Source: Candidatus Hydrothermales bacterium
Lineage (GTDB): Bacteria > Hydrothermota > Hydrothermia > Hydrothermales > JAJRUZ01
Length of the DNA stretch: 64,000 nt
Reading direction: 5' to 3'
Assembly: GCA_039630235.1 (NCBI GenBank)
Contig: JBCNVI010000003.1
Coordinates: 140,274-204,273, forward strand
The notes under the pieces are model-generated. The model worked only from the letters and a program-made list of their open reading frames with translations. It searched no databases and was not told the DNA's origin. Both the position numbers and the translations under genes were made by a program. This document shows positions 37,642 to 46,583 of the stretch, one piece after another (within the stretch, counting starts at the first letter, position 1; each line of letters starts with the position of its first letter).

Positions 37642-39034
37642 AAAAATTATATCATCCTATAAAGAGGGAGAAAAATTACCCTCTGAAGCCCTGGTCGATT
37701 TTTTTAAAAGAGCAAAAGAGAATAAGTTTAACTCCTTTATAACTTTAAATGATAGAGTATTTGATGAGGCTGAGATTTTAGATAGAAAAGTAAAAGAGGG
37801 AAAAATTGAGGGTAAGTTGTTTGGAATCCCTGTATCTGTAAAAGATAATATTCTCGTGAAAAATTTAAGGGTTACTTGTGCCTCCAAAATACTTGAGAAT
37901 TATATTGCTCCATATGATGCAACGGTAATAGAAAGGATAAAGAAAGAGGGAGCTTTAATCATAGGAAAAACAAACTTAGATGAATTTGCTATGGGTTCCT
38001 CTAATGAATATTCCTACTTTGGTCCTGCTTATAATCCTTATGATACAGAGAGAGTTCCTGGTGGATCTTCTGGTGGTTCAGCTATTTCTGTAGCTAACAG
38101 TGAAGCAGTGCTATCTTTGGGTTCTGATACAGGAGGTTCAGTTAGATTGCCAGCATCTTTTTGTAACGTTTACGGTTTAAAACCGACATACGGAGCTGTC
38201 TCTAGGTACGGCTTAATAGCCTTTGCCTCCTCTTTAGATCAGATAGGACCTTTCTCAAAGTATATAGAAGATCTTGAAATAATATTTGATGTAATAAAGG
38301 GTAAAGATGAAAGAGATAATACCTCAGTAAAATATCCAGATTTGAAGGTTGAAATAAAGTATCCTCTAAAAATAGGGGTTTTAAAGGATTCTTTTTCTGA
38401 TAAGGTTGAAGATGAAATTAAGGAAAAACTTGATGAGTTCATTTTAGTTCTTGAAAAAGAGGGGATTGCTAAATTTAGTGAATTTGAGATGGAATCATTT
38501 GAGTATGCTATAGCTGTTTATTACATAGTAGCTTGTGCAGAGGCTTCCTCGAACCTGGCACGCTATGATGGGGTTCGCTATGGATTTAAAAAGGGAGGGG
38601 AGAGTCTTTTGTCAATGTATGAAGAAACAAGAACTTTAGGATTTGGTGAAGAGGTTAAAAGGAGAATCTTAACAGGTACGTTTGTTTTAAAAAGTGGTTA
38701 TTATGAAGAGTATTACTTAAAGGCGCAAAAGGCAAGGACAAAGATTTTAAAGGAGTTTATGAAGAATTTTGAGAAATTTGATCTTTTACTTTCGCCTGTT
38801 TCTCCAACTCTTCCTTTTAAGATAGGGGAAAAGATAAATGACCCAGTTACAATGTATCTATCTGATATATTTACTGTTCCAGTAAATTTAGCTGGACTTC
38901 CAGCTATTGCTTTCCCATACTCTTTTTCTAAAAACAATTTGCCCATTGGGTTTCAGTTTATCGGTAAATTTTTTGATGAATATCTCTTTTTTTCTATTTT
39001 AAAAAAGATTGAGAATCTTTTTAATCTGGGATGA
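37628..39034 (+). CDS. gatA: Asp/Glu-tRNA amidotransferase subunit A
   Basis: Glutaminase subunit that supplies ammonia to convert Glu-tRNA(Gln) and Asp-tRNA(Asn). The amidase signature is complete: PVSVKDNI (catalytic Lys), GGSSGGSAISV and GSDTGGSVRLPASFC (cis-Ser and nucleophile Ser). Length 468 aa. The start is a TTG inside the end of gatC. It overlaps gatB by ATGA. Confidence 0.95.
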   Translation: MSWVKKIISSYKEGEKLPSEALVDFFKRAKENKFNSFITLNDRVFDEAEILDRKVKEGKIEGKLFGIPVSVKDNILVKNLRVTCASKILENYIAPYDATVIERIKKEGALIIGKTNLDEFAMGSSNEYSYFGPAYNPYDTERVPGGSSGGSAISVANSEAVLSLGSDTGGSVRLPASFCNVYGLKPTYGAVSRYGLIAFASSLDQIGPFSKYIEDLEIIFDVIKGKDERDNTSVKYPDLKVEIKYPLKIGVLKDSFSDKVEDEIKEKLDEFILVLEKEGIAKFSEFEMESFEYAIAVYYIVACAEASSNLARYDGVRYGFKKGGESLLSMYEETRTLGFGEEVKRRILTGTFVLKSGYYEEYYLKAQKARTKILKEFMKNFEKFDLLLSPVSPTLPFKIGEKINDPVTMYLSDIFTVPVNLAGLPAIAFPYSFSKNNLPIGFQFIGKFFDEYLFFSILKKIENLFNLG

Positions 39035-40434
39035 GTGAGTTTGACGTAAAAATCGGTGTTGAAATTCATGTACAACTTAAAACAAAAAGTAAAATGTTTT
39101 GTTCCTGTAAAGTAGATTTAAAAAGTGAACCAAATAGAAATATTTGCCCCATATGTACTGGTCAACCTGGAACTTTGCCAACTCCAAATGAAAAGGCTGT
39201 TGAGTATGCTGTCATTGTATCTAGAGCCCTTAATTCCAAAATTCCAGATTTTTTATATTTTTCAAGAAAAAATTATTTTTATCCTGATCTACCTAAGGGA
39301 TACCAGATCACTCAGTATGGAATTTCTACAGGTTACAATGGGAGTGTTCCAGTTATTAAGGATAAGGAAGTTATATATTTCCCTATAGAGAGAGTAAACT
39401 TAGAGGAAGAAACGGCAAAATCTATTTATGTGGATGGAAAAGTTTTTTTGGATTATAACAGGTGCGGAATACCTTTGCTTGAGATAGTGACTCCTCCTGT
39501 TTTTGATTTCCCAGATATTTTAATAAGTTTTCTCAAATCTTTAAGAAGAACACTCATTTACCTTGGTGTTTCAGATTGTAATATGGAAGAGGGAGAGTTT
39601 AGGGTTGATACAAATATTTCTGTAAATTTAAAAGGGGCCACGTTAGATAGTAGGGTCGAGATAAAAAATTTAAATTCTTTCAGTGCTATTAAAGAGTCTT
39701 TAGAGTATGAAATTAGAAGGCAAAAGGAGGCTATATTGAATAATGCTGTAGTTACAAGAGAGACAAGGTTATGGGATGAAGTTAAGAAAGAAACAAGAGC
39801 AATGAGAAAAAAGGAGTTTGTAGAGGATTATAGATACTTTCCAGAGCCTGATTTACCTCCTTTTGAGGTTAAAAAAGAATGGTTAACAAAGGAGTTACCA
39901 TTACTTCCTGATTATTACTTTAGGGAATTAATTAAAAAAGGTGCAGATTCAAAAGAAGCAGAGATAATAATATCCTCGCCTTTTTTGGCGGACTTTACAT
40001 TAAAAGTTCTAGAGAAATTTTCTTTTCAAAAAGTTAAGGGATGGATATTAACGGAAATTTTGCAGTATGTAGATGACTTAGAAAGTTTAAGGGAACTTCC
40101 ATTTAGTTTCACTGACTTTATTTTGTTCCTGGAAAATTTAGAAAAAGGTTTAATTCCAAGGCATATAGGACAGGAGATTATAAGAATTTCTATGACTGAA
40201 AAAGTTAATATATCTGATTTAATTAAAGATAAAGTAGAAATTAAGAGTGCCTCTGAGGTGGATAAGGTAGTAGAGGAGGTTATAAGAGAAAATGCTAGTG
40301 TAGTGGAGAAAATAAGGGCAGGTAAGGTATCTGCAATTTCATTTCTTATAGGTCAAACAATGAGTAAACTCAAAGGTAAAGCTAATCCAAAAGAAGTAAA
40401 AGAAATAATTGAGAAAAAACTTAACATAAAGTAA
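39031..40434 (+). CDS. gatB: Asp/Glu-tRNA amidotransferase subunit B
   Basis: Kinase and tRNA-binding subunit of GatCAB. N-terminal GVEIHVQLKTKSKMFCSC; zinc-type Cys pairs in FCSC and CPICTGQPGTLP; RCGIPLLEIVT; and the C-terminal YqeY-like tail ending near AISFLIGQTMSKLKGKANP, which binds the tRNA elbow. Length 467 aa. GatCAB presence suggests indirect Gln-tRNA and/or Asn-tRNA synthesis in this organism. Confidence 0.96.
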   Translation: MSEFDVKIGVEIHVQLKTKSKMFCSCKVDLKSEPNRNICPICTGQPGTLPTPNEKAVEYAVIVSRALNSKIPDFLYFSRKNYFYPDLPKGYQITQYGISTGYNGSVPVIKDKEVIYFPIERVNLEEETAKSIYVDGKVFLDYNRCGIPLLEIVTPPVFDFPDILISFLKSLRRTLIYLGVSDCNMEEGEFRVDTNISVNLKGATLDSRVEIKNLNSFSAIKESLEYEIRRQKEAILNNAVVTRETRLWDEVKKETRAMRKKEFVEDYRYFPEPDLPPFEVKKEWLTKELPLLPDYYFRELIKKGADSKEAEIIISSPFLADFTLKVLEKFSFQKVKGWILTEILQYVDDLESLRELPFSFTDFILFLENLEKGLIPRHIGQEIIRISMTEKVNISDLIKDKVEIKSASEVDKVVEEVIRENASVVEKIRAGKVSAISFLIGQTMSKLKGKANPKEVKEIIEKKLNIK

Positions 40435-40495
40435 ATTTATTTGAGTTATAAATCTAAAATTTATTAAAATAAGAAATTTGTTAAAATATATAAGA

Positions 40496-40520
40496 GGTTC
40501 GATTCCTTTTCTCATAGAAA
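40496..40520 (+). promoter_or_regulatory. T-arm-like motif plus -10 box upstream of fabL
   Basis: GGTTCGATTCC at 40496-40506, then 7 nt, then ATAGAAA (TAGAAA at 40515-40520), then 6 nt to the ATG. No Shine-Dalgarno is present and no TTGACA-like -35 box is seen at the usual distance. Confidence 0.5.
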
Positions 40521-40526
40521 ATTATA

Positions 40527-41306
40527 ATGAAAGGGGAGTATGCGCTTATATTAGGTTCATCAAGTGGATTTGGTAAAGCTAGTTCTCTTTATTTTGCTGA
40601 GAAGGGCATGAATATATTTGGTGTTCATCTGGATAGGAAAAGTACTCTTCCTGATGTTAGGAATTTAGTTAAAGAAATTGAGAAAAAGGGGGTCTTTGTA
40701 AAATTTTTTAATGTAAACGCTGCAGATCATGAGAAAAGAAAAGAAGTAATAGATGAGATTGAAAAAGTTTTAAGAAAAGAGAAAAAGATATTAAAAATAG
40801 TGCTCCATTCGTTAGCCTTTGGAACCTTAAAACCTTATATTGGAGATAACAGAATAAAACCGCCTGATATGGAGATGACACTTGAGGTAATGGGTAATTC
40901 GCTTGTATGGTGGGTAGTTGATCTTTTTGAAAGGGGGCTCTTAGGTAGAGGTTCAAGAGTTTTTGCAATGACAAGTATGGGATCGCAGAGAGTATGGGAA
41001 AACTATGGTGCAATTTCTGCCTCAAAAGCGTTACTTGAGTCTCACATAAGACAACTGGCATTTGAACTTGCAAAATACGGTATTACTGTTAATGCCATTC
41101 AAGCTGGAATTACTGATACTCCGGCTCTAAGAAAGATTCCAGGATATGAAAAAATGTTAAAGTACGCTCAAATGGTGAATCCCTCAGGTAGGATAACTGA
41201 GCCAATTGACGTAGCTAAAGCAATTTTTGCCTTATCTTCAGATGATACCTATTGGATTACTGGTAATTTAATAAGGGTAGATGGTGGAGAGGCAATCGCA
41301 GGATAA
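40527..41306 (+). CDS. fabL: Enoyl-ACP reductase, FabL/FabI-type SDR
   Basis: Reduces enoyl-acyl carrier protein in the last step of fatty-acid elongation. It is a short-chain dehydrogenase whose active site is Tyr-(6 residues)-Lys (NYGAISASK), the spacing that separates enoyl-ACP reductases from ordinary SDRs (Tyr-3-Lys). The tail ITDTPALRKIPGYE and NPSGRITEP resembles B. subtilis FabL. The N-terminal SSGFGKASS nucleotide site with HLDRKS may favour NADPH. It has the T-arm-like motif and a TAGAAA box upstream and no Shine-Dalgarno. Confidence 0.82.
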   Translation: MKGEYALILGSSSGFGKASSLYFAEKGMNIFGVHLDRKSTLPDVRNLVKEIEKKGVFVKFFNVNAADHEKRKEVIDEIEKVLRKEKKILKIVLHSLAFGTLKPYIGDNRIKPPDMEMTLEVMGNSLVWWVVDLFERGLLGRGSRVFAMTSMGSQRVWENYGAISASKALLESHIRQLAFELAKYGITVNAIQAGITDTPALRKIPGYEKMLKYAQMVNPSGRITEPIDVAKAIFALSSDDTYWITGNLIRVDGGEAIAG

Positions 41307-41308
41307 GC

Positions 41309-42478
41309 CTAAATCTTTTTTCTTATTTTTTTTATTAATTCTGAAGCAATTAAATTTCTTAAAATTTCGTTAGTCCCTTCGTAAATCTGTGTAATCTTTG
41401 CGTCCCTCATCATTTTTTCCACCGGATATTCTCTAATGTAACCGTAGCCTCCAAAAATTTGGACCGCTTCTATAGTCACGCTCATTGCAACATCGGATGC
41501 AAAACACTTTGCCATTGCAGATTCTTTTTCAGGTTTTTTTCCACTATCTAATGCCTTTGCAACTTGATATGTTAAGGCTCTTGCTGCTTCAATCTTCATT
41601 GCCATATCCGCGAGCTTATGCTGGATTGCTTGAAAACTCGATATGGGTTGACCGAATTGTTTTCTCTGAAGTGAATACTCTAAGGCCGCATCGAGTGCCG
41701 CTTGGGCTATTCCTACTGCTTGTGCTGCTACTCCTGGTCTTGTATACAAAAAGGTATTTGTTGCAACAAATAAACCATAACCCTCTTTACCGAGTAAATT
41801 TTCCTCAGGAACAAACACATCTTCGAAAATGACCTCTCCTGTAGGTGAAGCTCTTATGCCCAGTTTATCTTCCTTTTTGCCTATCTTTAAACCAGGAGTT
41901 CCTCTTTCTACAAGAAAGGCGCTCATTCCTCTTGCTCCCTTTTTCGGATCAGTTAAGGCAAAAACTGAGAAAAAATCAGCAACATGAGCATTTGTTATGA
42001 ATTGTTTTACTCCATTTAAAACATATCCTCCGTTCTTTTTTATAGCAGTTGTTTTAATACTTAGGGCATCACTTCCTGCTCCTGGTTCAGTTAGACAAAA
42101 GGCAGCTATTTTTCCCTCTGCGATTTGAGGTAAGACTTTTCTTTTTAGTTCTTCTCTTCCAAAGAGTATTACTGGATAGGCACCAAGAGCTGTTCCAGCT
42201 AAGGCAAGAGATATACCTGCACAACCCCATGAAAGCTCTTCTACTGCAAGACATAGTGCAAAAATTCCCATACCTAATCCACCGTATTCTTGAGGTATGT
42301 ATAGTCTAAATAAATCAGTATCTACCATTACCTTTACTATTTCGTAGGGAAATTCAGCGTTCTTGTCATACTTTTCTCTCACAGGAATAATTTTTTCAAT
42401 TGCAATTTTTTTTGCAGTTTGCTTTATTATCAATTCTTCTTCTGTTAGTTCGTAGAGCATACTTTTAAATCTTTTCAT
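41309..42478 (-). CDS. Acyl-CoA dehydrogenase
   Basis: FAD-dependent alpha,beta-dehydrogenation of an acyl-CoA thioester. Length 389 aa with the family signatures CLTEPGAGSDALSIKTTA, QFITNAHVADFF, RKQFGQPISSFQAIQHKLADMA and IYEGTNEILRN, where the Glu is the catalytic base of short/medium-chain enzymes. Substrate chain length is uncertain; butyryl-CoA or branched-chain acyl-CoA from amino acids are candidates. No etfAB genes are adjacent. It is transcribed alone, with the T-arm-like motif 10 nt upstream of the ATG. Confidence 0.92.
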   Translation of the reverse strand: MKRFKSMLYELTEEELIIKQTAKKIAIEKIIPVREKYDKNAEFPYEIVKVMVDTDLFRLYIPQEYGGLGMGIFALCLAVEELSWGCAGISLALAGTALGAYPVILFGREELKRKVLPQIAEGKIAAFCLTEPGAGSDALSIKTTAIKKNGGYVLNGVKQFITNAHVADFFSVFALTDPKKGARGMSAFLVERGTPGLKIGKKEDKLGIRASPTGEVIFEDVFVPEENLLGKEGYGLFVATNTFLYTRPGVAAQAVGIAQAALDAALEYSLQRKQFGQPISSFQAIQHKLADMAMKIEAARALTYQVAKALDSGKKPEKESAMAKCFASDVAMSVTIEAVQIFGGYGYIREYPVEKMMRDAKITQIYEGTNEILRNLIASELIKKIRKKI

Positions 42479-42488
42479 TTATTCTTTG

Positions 42489-42499
42489 GGAGTTGAACC
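42489..42499 (-). promoter_or_regulatory. T-arm-like motif upstream of the acyl-CoA dehydrogenase gene
   Basis: GGTTCAACTCC on the minus strand, ending 10 nt before the ATG, followed by CAAAGAATAA. No -10 box fits between the motif and the start, so the motif would be transcribed or lie at a different promoter position here. Confidence 0.4.
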
Positions 42500-42506
42500 G
42501 CTTTAT

Positions 42507-43871
42507 TTATTTTCCCACACAAAATTCTGAAAAAATTTTTCTTAGAACTTCATTGTCTACGTCTTTCCCAATAATTATATTTAAAATATTTAGGCAGTTT
42601 TTTAGATAAAGTCCAGCTAATTCTTCCATATCATTACTAATTAATTTCTTTGCTTCGTAGAGTTCAAGTAATAATTCTTTTAACTTGGATTCTTCAAATA
42701 GAGTAAGTGAAATTTCTGAGGATCCAAATTGATCTTCTGCTAAGATTTCTAACTCTTTTTTTAATTTATCAACACCCTTTTCCTTCAGAGCACTTATTTC
42801 CAAAACCCTTTCAAAATTATCTTCTATTATTTCTTTATCCCACTTTATTCCCTTATCTATCTTGTTGATTACAACAATTAGTCTCTTTTTACTATTTAAC
42901 CTTTTAATTTTTTCTATTTCCCTTTTATCAGGTTTTCTTTGGCTATCCAATACCCATATGATTATATCTGATTCATCTATAATTTTTTTTGCTCTTTTAA
43001 TTCCCTCTTTTTCTACCTTTGAAGTTGTTTTTACTCTTAAGCCAGCAGTATCGAAAATAATTGAATTTATGCCCTTTACTGAAAAATATTCAGAAATGTA
43101 ATCTCTTGTTGTTCCAGGCTCCTCCGCCACTATAGATCTTTCTTTTCCTAGTAACCTATTAAATAAAGTAGACTTTCCTACGTTTGGAGCACCGCAAATA
43201 GAAATTTTTATCCCATCAAAAATTCTCCTTGAATTTTCAGAATTTTTTAAATAATCATTTACCTTATTTTCGACTCTCTCAATCTTTTCAATAATTTTTT
43301 CTTTAGAAAAAGGTGGTAAATCTTCCTCAGGATAGTTTAGATTTACCTCAATTTCGGCCAAAATCTCTTTTAAATCTTCAAATAATTCCTCGAATTTTTC
43401 TTTTAAATTTCCTTCAAGTCTTTTTAAGGAAATTTCTAGAGCTTTTAAGTTTTCTGCCCTTGCAATTTGATTTATTGCTTGAGCAGAAATTAAGTCCATT
43501 TTGCCATTTAAGACTGCTCTCATTGTAAATTCGCCTGGTTCTGCATATCTTGCTCCTAAATTTATAAGGTTTTTAATTACAAGTCTAGGTATAAGTGTTC
43601 CTCCATGTGTAAATATCTCGATCATATCCTCACCAGTATAGCTTCTGGGCTTTTTATAGTATACCCATTGCACTTTATCTATAACTTTTTTTGTTTCATT
43701 ATCAAATAATTTTCCAAGATACATTTTTCTTGGCTTATAGGGTGGGGGAGGTTCAGCTATCTTTGAAAATATGGAAAGAGTTTTTTCGCCTGAAATTCTT
43801 ACAATGTTGAGTGCTGAACCCTTTGAAATTAAAGTGGCTGGTGCACAGATAGTATCTTCTAATCTATGCAA
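42507..43871 (-). CDS. mnmE: tRNA modification GTPase MnmE
   Basis: With MnmG it installs the cmnm5 group on wobble U34. The N-terminal folate-binding domain begins with EDTICAPAT and contains YTGEDMIEIFTHGG. A helical domain holds an inserted G domain with GAPNVGKST, DTAGLR and NKID, and the protein ends in the catalytic FCVGK (usual FCIGK). Length 454 aa. It is the last gene of the rpmH-to-mnmE cluster, 1 nt after jag. Confidence 0.96.
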   Translation of the reverse strand: MHRLEDTICAPATLISKGSALNIVRISGEKTLSIFSKIAEPPPPYKPRKMYLGKLFDNETKKVIDKVQWVYYKKPRSYTGEDMIEIFTHGGTLIPRLVIKNLINLGARYAEPGEFTMRAVLNGKMDLISAQAINQIARAENLKALEISLKRLEGNLKEKFEELFEDLKEILAEIEVNLNYPEEDLPPFSKEKIIEKIERVENKVNDYLKNSENSRRIFDGIKISICGAPNVGKSTLFNRLLGKERSIVAEEPGTTRDYISEYFSVKGINSIIFDTAGLRVKTTSKVEKEGIKRAKKIIDESDIIIWVLDSQRKPDKREIEKIKRLNSKKRLIVVINKIDKGIKWDKEIIEDNFERVLEISALKEKGVDKLKKELEILAEDQFGSSEISLTLFEESKLKELLLELYEAKKLISNDMEELAGLYLKNCLNILNIIIGKDVDNEVLRKIFSEFCVGK

Positions 43872-43872
43872 C

Positions 43873-44466
43873 TTAGGTTAAGGGAGCAATAACAATATTT
43901 TTTTTCTTACCCTTACCTGCCGTATAGATTTTTATTCCCTTTTCTTTCTTTAATGCTTTTTTGACTAATCTTTCCTCTTCTTCGCTAAGTATATCGATAG
44001 ATATTTCTCTTTTTGACTCTCTTACCAATTTTGCTACAGCCTTTGCCTTATGAATTATAAATGCCTGTTTTTTCTTTTTATAGTTTGATATATCTAATCT
44101 TACTTTTAAATCTTTAAATCTTTTTCGGAAAGCCTGGTATAGAAGATGTTCAAGAGCTTTAAGTGTTTCACCATTTTTTCCGATTAAAAGTTTATCTGAT
44201 CTTCTTGTTGAAAGGTTCACATGTATTCTCGGTGGATGAAAGGCAAAATTTATCTTTCCCTTATCTTTTATTATCTCTAAAATTCCATTTAAAAAATTTT
44301 CTATAAATTCAAACTCCTTATATTCTAGATAAACTCTTACTTTTGCATTGTTTTGATTATCATTTAAAATTTCAATTCTAACATCTTCTCTCTTTGCGCC
44401 AGTTTCTAAGAGTGCTTTCTCAATTGCCTTTTCAACCGTTTCAGCCTTTGTTTCAACGTATTTCAT
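43873..44466 (-). CDS. jag: Jag/KhpB RNA-binding protein (Jag-N, KH, R3H)
   Basis: RNA-binding protein linked to cell-wall growth and translation. N-terminal Jag domain (YVETKAETVEKAIEKALLETGA), a KH domain with LLIGKNGETLKALEHLL, and a C-terminal R3H-like part. The R3H core is degenerate: the usual RxxxH (ERRIVH) reads EERLVK, so the His is lost. Length 197 aa. It has the conserved position between yidC and mnmE and overlaps yidC by 4 bp. Confidence 0.9.
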   Translation of the reverse strand: MKYVETKAETVEKAIEKALLETGAKREDVRIEILNDNQNNAKVRVYLEYKEFEFIENFLNGILEIIKDKGKINFAFHPPRIHVNLSTRRSDKLLIGKNGETLKALEHLLYQAFRKRFKDLKVRLDISNYKKKKQAFIIHKAKAVAKLVRESKREISIDILSEEEERLVKKALKKEKGIKIYTAGKGKKKNIVIAPLT

Positions 44467-45866
44467 TTTAGAATCTTTTTCTTTATTAGAAGGCTTTCAA
44501 AAATTCCAATTATATTATAAAGTAGCCAATAGTATACAAGTCCAGCAGGTAAGTTCAAAAATATAATTGTAATAAAAATAGACATAAGAATTCCAATCCT
44601 TTTAGTTTGTTCATCCTGAGAAGGCTGGAGAAATTGTTGTAAAAGCAAGGTTAGACCCATAAGGATCGGAAGGATATAAAAGGGATCTTTCGAGGATAAG
44701 TCCTTTATCCATAAAAATAAATCTTTTCCTCTAAACATTATCTCGTTTGTTAAAACTTGGTAAAGTGCCCAAAATACTGGAAGTTGTAAAAGTAAGGGAA
44801 AACATCCAGAAAATGGATTTACCCCTTTTTCTTTATATAATTTTAAAACCTCTTCATTCAATTTTTTAGGATCATCTTTATAAATCCTTCTCAAAGCTTC
44901 TAATCTTGGTCTTAAATCTTCCATTTTTTTCATTGCAATCATTGATTTTAAAGTTAGGGGCATAAATATGATTTTCATTAAAAGTGTAAAAATAAAAATT
45001 ACTACGCTAGAAAACTTAATTACGCTGTAAAACCACTTAAATGAGTGTAAAAATAAAAGAGTAAAGGGCTTTATAAGCCAGAAACCAAATGGATAAAGCT
45101 CATAAAGTAAGTATCCTTCCCTTTTTAATATGAAATAATCTTTTGGTCCTATATAATTATAGAAAGAATCGACAGTTTCAGTTAAGAATTTAAAAAATTT
45201 ACCCTCTTTATATTCTTCACCCTTAACGATCTTTCTAAAGTATTCAGGTTTTATTATTACGTTTACAAAGTACTTTGTTTCACTTCCTAACCAGAGGGTG
45301 TTCTCGCCCCCAAAATCTATATCAGAAAAATTTTTTAAATCGCGCCTTTTTACGTTCCCTTTTTTATACTCAATGATACTATAGTTTTTTTCATCAATCG
45401 GATCAATTGGTGGTAAAAGTGAAAATAAAAAGTAATTAATATTTTTAGTTTTGACTTTTAATTTGTAACCATCCAAGAGGTGAAACTCTTTTGATATTGA
45501 GCCGTCTTTCGAACTAAATATGACTTTTCCGTTTTCAATTTTATTTAACTCTAAAAGTGTGTCAAAAGGTGTGATATAACTTAAAAAGTAAATTTTAAGG
45601 TTTTCTTTATTTTTAAAATCTTTATATTTTTTTAGTTCAACTTCTCTAAAAGCTCCGCCTTTTTTCGAGAGAAAAATCTTCAAATTTTCATTTTCAATTA
45701 AAATTTTCTCTTCATCTAATGGAATATTTAGGGATTTTAGCTCAAATTCAAGCTTTTTTTCTGCTTCTTTCTTTTCTACTTCCTTTGGTAAAAACTTTAA
45801 AAGAAGGATGTTATAAACAATAAAAAATATAAGAAGAGTTATAATTAGAGCTAGGTTTCTTTTCAT
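44463..45866 (-). CDS. yidC: Membrane protein insertase YidC
   Basis: Inserts proteins into the inner membrane with or without Sec. An N-terminal helix, a large periplasmic beta domain (about 30-270) and a five-helix core ([21 protein letters not shown], then [15 protein letters not shown] cytosolic loop, [20 protein letters not shown]). The long periplasmic domain marks the Gram-negative type. Length 467 aa. It overlaps yidD and jag by 4 bp each. Confidence 0.95.
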   Translation of the reverse strand: MKRNLALIITLLIFFIVYNILLLKFLPKEVEKKEAEKKLEFELKSLNIPLDEEKILIENENLKIFLSKKGGAFREVELKKYKDFKNKENLKIYFLSYITPFDTLLELNKIENGKVIFSSKDGSISKEFHLLDGYKLKVKTKNINYFLFSLLPPIDPIDEKNYSIIEYKKGNVKRRDLKNFSDIDFGGENTLWLGSETKYFVNVIIKPEYFRKIVKGEEYKEGKFFKFLTETVDSFYNYIGPKDYFILKREGYLLYELYPFGFWLIKPFTLLFLHSFKWFYSVIKFSSVVIFIFTLLMKIIFMPLTLKSMIAMKKMEDLRPRLEALRRIYKDDPKKLNEEVLKLYKEKGVNPFSGCFPLLLQLPVFWALYQVLTNEIMFRGKDLFLWIKDLSSKDPFYILPILMGLTLLLQQFLQPSQDEQTKRIGILMSIFITIIFLNLPAGLVYYWLLYNIIGIFESLLIKKKILK

Positions 45867-46105
45867 TTTTTGAAAATATTTAAATAGTCTTCATGTGGAA
45901 AGTTTATACCACCCTTTGAGAAGGGATTACATCTTAAAACTCTCAAAGTGGAAAGAATAAGGCCCTTTAGGACACCATAGTCCATTATTGCTTTTTCTGC
46001 ATATTGACTGCATGTTGGATAGAATTTGCAAGAAGGAGGGAAAAAGCTAGAAAAAATTCTTATAACTTTTATCAAGACAATTAAAAGATTTTTCATTTTT
46101 CCCAA
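45863..46105 (-). CDS. yidD: Membrane protein insertion efficiency factor YidD
   Basis: An 80-aa membrane-associated helper of YidC. It shows the family core [34 protein letters not shown]. Its start lies 13 bp inside rnpA and its end overlaps yidC, the usual rnpA-yidD-yidC order. Confidence 0.92.
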   Translation of the reverse strand: MGKMKNLLIVLIKVIRIFSSFFPPSCKFYPTCSQYAEKAIMDYGVLKGLILSTLRVLRCNPFSKGGINFPHEDYLNIFKK

Positions 46106-46419
46106 AGCTCCCTCAGTTCTTTTTCAACCTCATTTATATGTGTATTTAATATTTTGCTATTTCCAATTAAAACAACGTCAAATCCCTTAAAAAGATGCCT
46201 ATTTTTTCTAAAAATCTCTCTCAATATTCTTTTTATTCTATTTCTATCGTGTGCCTTTAGGTTTTCCTTCTTAGAAGTGAAGGCTACTTTTCCTTCTCCT
46301 TTTTTATATACTAACGTTATCATATTTCCTCTTTTAAATTCGCCACTTTCAAAGACCTCTTTTATTTCATCTTTTTTAAGTCTTTTTGGGAGTTTATAAT
46401 CTAAACTGTTAGTCTCCAC
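46093..46419 (-). CDS. rnpA: Ribonuclease P protein component
   Basis: Protein subunit that helps the RNase P RNA cut 5' leaders from tRNA. The conserved basic helix region [18 protein letters not shown] corresponds to the RNR motif, and the N-terminal [18 protein letters not shown] is typical. Length 108 aa. The start is GTG and overlaps the rpmH coding region by 19 bp. RNase P RNA is not in this window. Confidence 0.92.
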   Translation of the reverse strand: METNSLDYKLPKRLKKDEIKEVFESGEFKRGNMITLVYKKGEGKVAFTSKKENLKAHDRNRIKRILREIFRKNRHLFKGFDVVLIGNSKILNTHINEVEKELRELWEK

Positions 46420-46535
46420 CTTTTTTTCTGTCTTCTTCTTTTTAAAACTCTTCTACCACCCTTTGTTTTCATCCTCGCTCTAAATCCATGTCTTCTTTTC
46501 CTTTTAATCCTACTTGGTTGATATGTTCTTTTCAT
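46401..46535 (-). CDS. rpmH: 50S ribosomal protein L34
   Basis: A 44-aa, extremely basic ribosomal protein. The sequence begins [20 protein letters not shown] and ends KKRWRLTV, an unmistakable L34. It leads the rpmH-rnpA-yidD-yidC-jag-mnmE cluster. The T-arm-like motif lies 19 nt upstream and a TAGAAA box 5 nt upstream of the ATG, with no Shine-Dalgarno. dnaA, the usual divergent neighbour, is absent; the upstream genes encode envelope proteins. Confidence 0.96.
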   Translation of the reverse strand: MKRTYQPSRIKRKRRHGFRARMKTKGGRRVLKRRRQKKRWRLTV

Positions 46536-46540
46536 GAATA

Positions 46541-46565
46541 TTTCTAAGTTAAAAGGATTTGAACC
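46541..46565 (-). promoter_or_regulatory. T-arm-like motif plus -10 box upstream of rpmH
   Basis: GGTTCAAATCC at 46555-46565 on the minus strand, then 7 nt, then TTAGAAA (TAGAAA at 46541-46546), then 5 nt to the rpmH ATG. The flanks also pair (TTAAAAG/CTTTTAA), so it could form a stem with a T-loop. Confidence 0.5.
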
Positions 46566-46583
46566 CTTTTAAGTATGGGTATT

